Under the pieces are notes generated by a model, which saw only the letters and a list, made by a program, of their open reading frames with translations, made no database searches and had not been told where the DNA came from. From Lawsonibacter sp. (GTDB lineage Bacteria; Bacillota; Clostridia; Oscillospirales; Oscillospiraceae), in NCBI GenBank assembly GCA_020025455.1, contig JAHHSC010000046.1, forward strand, positions 1-9,750: DNA of 9,750 bases, written 5' to 3'. Of the stretch, positions 6,866 through 9,750 are shown piece by piece (the first letter of the stretch is position 1; each line of letters starts with the position of its first letter). A program made the translations under genes and the position numbers.

Positions 6866-6878
6866 TTCCGAAAGGGGG
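6845..6878 (+). promoter_or_regulatory. Hairpin that can pair with the Shine-Dalgarno site
   Basis: CGGAA (6849-6853) pairs with TTCCG (6866-6870). After a bulge of three A residues, CCCC (6845-6848) can pair with GGGG (6874-6877), which belongs to the AAAGGGGG ribosome site of the next gene. In transcripts coming through spoIIR this fold would hide the site and could lower translation. Only the base pairing is seen; a regulatory role is inference. Confidence 0.35.
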
Positions 6879-6885
6879 CGGTCGG

Positions 6886-7572
6886 ATGCTTGGGCAGTTG
6901 AAACTGGAAGCGGGCGGCTGGGGGAGCGCCAGAACAGAGGAACTGTACGGACTGCCCGTACTGCGGACCTGGGCTGACCCCAACGGGTATTTTGGGGAAT
7001 TTCGACTGGCTCGGGCGGGAAGAAAACTTCGCTCCGGGGGTGTACGGCGTGTGTTGCTGCCGCCCTGGTTCGAGGGCATGGAACTGCTGGGGCGGTTCGG
7101 GCTGCGGCCGCTTGACCCGGGGCCGTTGGTGCGAAGCCAGTCGGCAGAGCTGGCGGTCAAAGCCCTGGAACAGCAGGGAAAAGATCCGGAGCGGGCCACG
7201 GTAGCGCTGCGGGGGAGCCGAGCGGATCGGGACATGGCCCGGACCGCCCGGCTTCTGTGCCCCACGGTCAGACGCATCATCATTGCCGCTCCAAGCGGAG
7301 GGGAGAAGCTGGCCAGAGACCTTAGGTGGGAGTTTGGCATTCCCGTCCTGCCGCCGGAGGAGACGGGAGCGGTGGCGCTGTGCTTCGATGGCGGGGCTGA
7401 TGTGCGGGAACCGGCGCTGGAGCTGTATGGCCTTCGACCGAATCTGGGCGGCTTGCGGATCTGTGGGCAGGATATGGAGGAGGAGGACCGCTGCGATTTA
7501 CAGCTGCTCGCTGCGCTGTGGGAACGGGGGAAAATGCCGCCGGAGCGGTTAAATATTACATCTGATACTTGA
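6886..7572 (+). CDS. Unrecognised alpha/beta protein downstream of spoIIR
   Basis: I do not recognise this 228-residue protein. It has no signal peptide or membrane helix, so it is probably cytoplasmic. The middle reads as alternating strands and helices: RRVLLPPW (54-61), VALRG (106-110), a helix with RADRDMARTARLLCP (112-126), RRIIIAAPSGGE (129-140), a helix to about 151, IPVLPPEE (152-159) and GAVALCFDGG (161-170). This looks like a Rossmann-type core with a glycine turn, but no catalytic motif is clear. It starts at ATG 6886 after AAAGGGGG (6871-6878), 47 bases beyond the spoIIR stop, and may be co-transcribed with it. A sporulation link is suggested by position only. Codon use is strikingly G-rich (many GGG, CGG and GAG codons), unlike the TRAP permease, greA and lysS. 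Its stop overlaps the -35 box of the next promoter. Confidence 0.8.
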   Translation: MLGQLKLEAGGWGSARTEELYGLPVLRTWADPNGYFGEFRLARAGRKLRSGGVRRVLLPPWFEGMELLGRFGLRPLDPGPLVRSQSAELAVKALEQQGKDPERATVALRGSRADRDMARTARLLCPTVRRIIIAAPSGGEKLARDLRWEFGIPVLPPEETGAVALCFDGGADVREPALELYGLRPNLGGLRICGQDMEEEDRCDLQLLAALWERGKMPPERLNITSDT

Positions 7573-7597
7573 CATAGGCAGGGGCGGAACCTATAAT
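7569..7597 (+). promoter_or_regulatory. Perfect-consensus sigma-A promoter of greA-lysS
   Basis: TTGACA at 7569-7574, a 17-base spacer and TATAAT at 7592-7597 match the vegetative consensus at all 12 positions. The -35 box overlaps the TGA (7570-7572) of the preceding gene. The start point would be near 7604, giving a leader of about 93 bases before greA. Confidence 0.9.
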
Positions 7598-7650
7598 TAC
7601 ATAGATATATAAAATGTGTCAGTATGACCATTTCTTTATCTGATTTTATG

Positions 7651-7656
7651 TATAAT
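7651..7656 (+). promoter_or_regulatory. Possible second -10 box before greA
   Basis: A perfect TATAAT sits 41 bases before ATG 7697, preceded directly by TG. No good -35 hexamer is found at 16-18 bases; the closest resemblance (ATGACC, 7624-7629) is 21 bases away. If used, transcripts would start near 7663. Confidence 0.35.
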
Positions 7657-7696
7657 GATAGCCGACAGGCCGTATTTTGAAAGGTGTGCATTGACT

Positions 7697-8170
7697 ATGG
7701 CGAAAGAATATAAGCTGAGCCCTGAGCGACTCAAAGCCCTGCAGGACGAGATGACTTATCTAAAGACCACCCGTGAAAAAGAGGTGGCCGAGCTGATCAA
7801 GGAAGCCCGCTCTTTCGGTGACCTGTCTGAGAACAGCGAGTACGATGAGGCAAAGAACGAGCAGGGTAAGCTCTACTCCCGCATGGCTGAGCTGGAGGAA
7901 ATTCTTTCCAACTGTGTAGTCATTGAGGAGCAGGAGGTCACCGGCAACTTCATCCGGCTGGGCAGCACGGTTACCGTGCTGGATAAAGAGTTCAACGAGG
8001 AGGAGACCTACAAGATCGTGGGTTCTCAAGAGGCCGACCCCATGAAGGGCGCCATCTCCGAGGAATCCCCGTTCGGCAAGGCTCTGCTGGGCAAGAATGC
8101 CGGCGATGAGGTAACGGTGGAAGCTCCCGCAGGCCGGATTGCTTACAAGATCCTGAAAGTGGAGCGCTAA
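7697..8170 (+). CDS. greA: Transcription elongation factor GreA
   Basis: GreA enters the RNA polymerase secondary channel and stimulates cleavage of backtracked RNA, rescuing stalled elongation complexes. The 157-residue product has the usual length. An N-terminal coiled coil carries the conserved tip ARSFGDLSENSEYDEAK (37-53), with acidic Asp42 and Glu45 that coordinate the catalytic magnesium. A C-terminal FKBP-like domain follows, including SPFGKALLGKNAGDEV. ATG 7697 is chosen over the in-frame ATG 7655 for two reasons. AAAGGTG at 7680-7686 is well placed for it, and 7655 lies inside the possible second -10 box with no ribosome site before it. lysS follows 49 bases later without a terminator, an arrangement common in Firmicutes. 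Confidence 0.96.
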   Translation: MAKEYKLSPERLKALQDEMTYLKTTREKEVAELIKEARSFGDLSENSEYDEAKNEQGKLYSRMAELEEILSNCVVIEEQEVTGNFIRLGSTVTVLDKEFNEEETYKIVGSQEADPMKGAISEESPFGKALLGKNAGDEVTVEAPAGRIAYKILKVER

Positions 8171-8219
8171 GGTTAAAAATAGACGGCCCTACGGTCGAAA
8201 AGATAGGAGAATCCAGTAC

Positions 8220-9750
8220 ATGGCTGACAACAACAATCAGCAGGCTGCGCCTGAGCAGCAGAATCTGTCCCAGCTGCTGCAGATCCGCCGGAATAAGCTG
8301 AAGGAGCTGCAGGAGAGCGGCAACGACCCCTTCCAGATCACCAAGTACGTGGTGGACAATGACTCTGCCAATATCAAGGAGAATTTTGACGCTTTGGAGG
8401 GCCAGGAGGTCTCTGTGGCCGGCCGCCTTATGTCCAAGCGCGGTATGGGTAAGGTTTCGTTCTGTGATATGCAGGATAAGTCTGGACGCATCCAGCTTTA
8501 TGCCCGCAAAGACGAGATGGACGAGGCGGAGTACAACCGCTTTAAGAAGTATGATATCGGTGATATCGTCGGCGTCAAGGGCGTGGTGTTCCGTACCCAG
8601 CGCGGCGAGATGTCCGTCCGTGTGGTGACGGCCACGCTGCTGTCCAAGTCCCTGCTGCCCCTGCCCGAGAAGTTCCACGGCCTGACCAATCAGGAGCTGC
8701 GCTACCGCCAGCGTTATGTGGATCTGATCGTCAACCCCGAGGTGAAGCGCAACTTCGTGATCCGTTCCCAGTTTATCAAGCATGTGCGTGATTTTCTGGA
8801 TAACCGCGGCTACATGGAGGTGGAGACCCCTGTCCTGAACAGCATCTCCGGCGGCGCAACTGCCCGTCCCTTCATTACGCACCACAACACGCTGGATATC
8901 GATATGTATATGCGTATCGCTACCGAGCTGCCCCTGAAGCGCCTGATCGTAGGCGGCATGGACCGTGTGTACGAGGTGGGCCGTATCTTCCGTAATGAGG
9001 GAATGGACCCGAAGCACAATCCCGAGTTTACCAGCGTGGAGCTGTACGAGGCCTACGCTGACTTTAACGATATGATGGATCTGTTCGAGGATCTGCTGAC
9101 TTCTGCTGCGCAGAAGCTGCTTGGCACGTATCAGATCGAGTGGCAGGGTGAGCAGATCGATCTGACCCCCGGCTGGACTCGTATGCCCATGCACGAGGCC
9201 GTGAAGAAGTATGTCGGCATTGATTTTATGGCCATCGACAGCGACGAGGAGGCCGTGGCTGCTGCCAAGTCCGTTGGCGTCGAGCTGCCTGAGACGGCTC
9301 CTAAGACCTGGGGCAATGCGCTCTACGAGTGTTTCGACCAGAAGGTGGAGGAGAAGCTGATTCAGCCTACCTTTATTACCATGCACCCCGTGGATGTGTC
9401 CCCCCTGGCCAAGCGCTCTCCCAGCGATCCCCGCCTGACCGAGCGCTTTGAGCTGTTCATCTGCCACAGCGAGATGGGCAACGCTTTTTCCGAGCTGAAC
9501 GATCCCATCGATCAGCGCCAGCGCTTCCAGAAGCAGGTCGAGCTGCGTGAGAACGGCGATGACGAGGCCGGCATGATGGACGAGGACTTCCTTACTGCTT
9601 TGGAATACGGTCTGCCCCCCACGGGTGGCCTGGGCATCGGCATTGACCGCTGCGTCATGATGCTGACCAACTCCGACTCCATCCGCGAGGTCATTCTGTT
9701 CCCCACAATGAAACCCCTGGATGATGTAAAGAAGAAAAATGATGTACAGA
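8220..9750 (+). CDS. lysS: Class II lysyl-tRNA synthetase, 3'-truncated
   Basis: LysRS charges tRNA-Lys with lysine using ATP. The frame is open from ATG 8220 to the window edge, giving 510 residues with no stop, which already covers the normal catalytic protein. A polar, Gln-rich N-terminus leads to an OB-fold anticodon-binding domain (about 63-142). Class II motif 1 ends in GYMEVETPVL (197-206). Motif 2 contains GRIFRNEGMDPKHNPEFTSV (254-273), and motif 3 is GLPPTGGLGIGIDR (464-477). AGGAG at 8205-8209 lies 10 bases before the start. The last residues visible are a lysine-rich stretch after FPTMKPL. The stop is probably close, although a C-terminal extension cannot be excluded. It is co-transcribed with greA from the strong promoter at 7569. 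Codon use is that of a highly expressed gene. Confidence 0.97.
   Translation, partial: MADNNNQQAAPEQQNLSQLLQIRRNKLKELQESGNDPFQITKYVVDNDSANIKENFDALEGQEVSVAGRLMSKRGMGKVSFCDMQDKSGRIQLYARKDEMDEAEYNRFKKYDIGDIVGVKGVVFRTQRGEMSVRVVTATLLSKSLLPLPEKFHGLTNQELRYRQRYVDLIVNPEVKRNFVIRSQFIKHVRDFLDNRGYMEVETPVLNSISGGATARPFITHHNTLDIDMYMRIATELPLKRLIVGGMDRVYEVGRIFRNEGMDPKHNPEFTSVELYEAYADFNDMMDLFEDLLTSAAQKLLGTYQIEWQGEQIDLTPGWTRMPMHEAVKKYVGIDFMAIDSDEEAVAAAKSVGVELPETAPKTWGNALYECFDQKVEEKLIQPTFITMHPVDVSPLAKRSPSDPRLTERFELFICHSEMGNAFSELNDPIDQRQRFQKQVELRENGDDEAGMMDEDFLTALEYGLPPTGGLGIGIDRCVMMLTNSDSIREVILFPTMKPLDDVKKKNDVQ

Noticed and set aside
6783..7691. A 302-codon minus-strand frame opposite the unknown gene
   Set aside because: Its Ser/Arg/Pro-rich product is typical of antisense translation of G-rich DNA. 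The plus-strand frame has a ribosome site, sensible secondary structure and correct gene order.
7655..7696. N-terminal extension of GreA from ATG 7655
   Set aside because: The ATG overlaps the possible TATAAT and has no ribosome site, and GreA proteins normally begin near MAKEY.
8184..8197. Hairpin between greA and lysS as a terminator
   Set aside because: It has only about five pairs, including a G-U, with no T-tract after it.
7992..9467. A 491-codon open frame on the minus strand opposite lysS and the end of greA
   Set aside because: It lies antisense to two certain genes and its product is low-complexity (His, Leu, Gly, Gln rich). The codon bias of the sense genes removes antisense stops, so it is a shadow.

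Overview
The window is a gene-dense stretch of about 57% GC (estimated by eye) in which every gene lies on the + strand. A stage II sporulation protein R gene, strong purine-rich Shine-Dalgarno sites, the MEP-pathway gene ispE and a greA-lysS pair point to an endospore-forming Firmicute. The G+C-rich codon use suggests a gut member of the Oscillospiraceae/Clostridia (Flavonifractor, Intestinimonas, Lawsonibacter or Oscillibacter type). The genus is inferred, not shown. No rRNA, tRNA, CRISPR array, insertion sequence or phage gene was seen, and no gene-free stretch exceeds 300 bases.

Layout. (1) Bases 1-1424 hold the 3' part of a fused TRAP-transporter permease, followed by a 13-bp GC-rich hairpin. 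(2) Bases 1576-6195 look like one transcription unit. A sigma-A promoter with an overlapping inverted repeat precedes an Lrp/AsnC regulator, which overlaps by 4 bases a class I/II aminotransferase. This pair resembles Bacillus AlaR/AlaT. Next come a ThrH-type phosphoserine phosphatase/homoserine phosphotransferase, a DUF1015 protein and ispE, closed by a U-tract terminator. (3) Bases 6212-7572 hold spoIIR and an unrecognised alpha/beta protein of 228 residues. (4) From 7569 a perfect-consensus sigma-A promoter drives greA and then lysS, whose 3' end runs off the window.

How it fits together. The regulator, aminotransferase, ThrH and DUF1015 genes form an amino-acid module, probably for alanine and serine/phosphoserine interconversion. 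The DUF1015 protein carries a DGNH signature recalling the ParB/free-serine-kinase fold, and next to a phosphoserine phosphatase it is the most interesting functional guess here. IspE adds isoprenoid precursor synthesis at the end of that unit. SpoIIR is the forespore signal that triggers sigma-E activation in the mother cell, and its unknown partner may be a sporulation-linked gene. GreA and LysRS are housekeeping transcription and translation factors. I found no strong case for a wholly new system. The leads are the DUF1015/ThrH pair, the uncharacterised SpoIIR neighbour, and several regulatory structures between genes.
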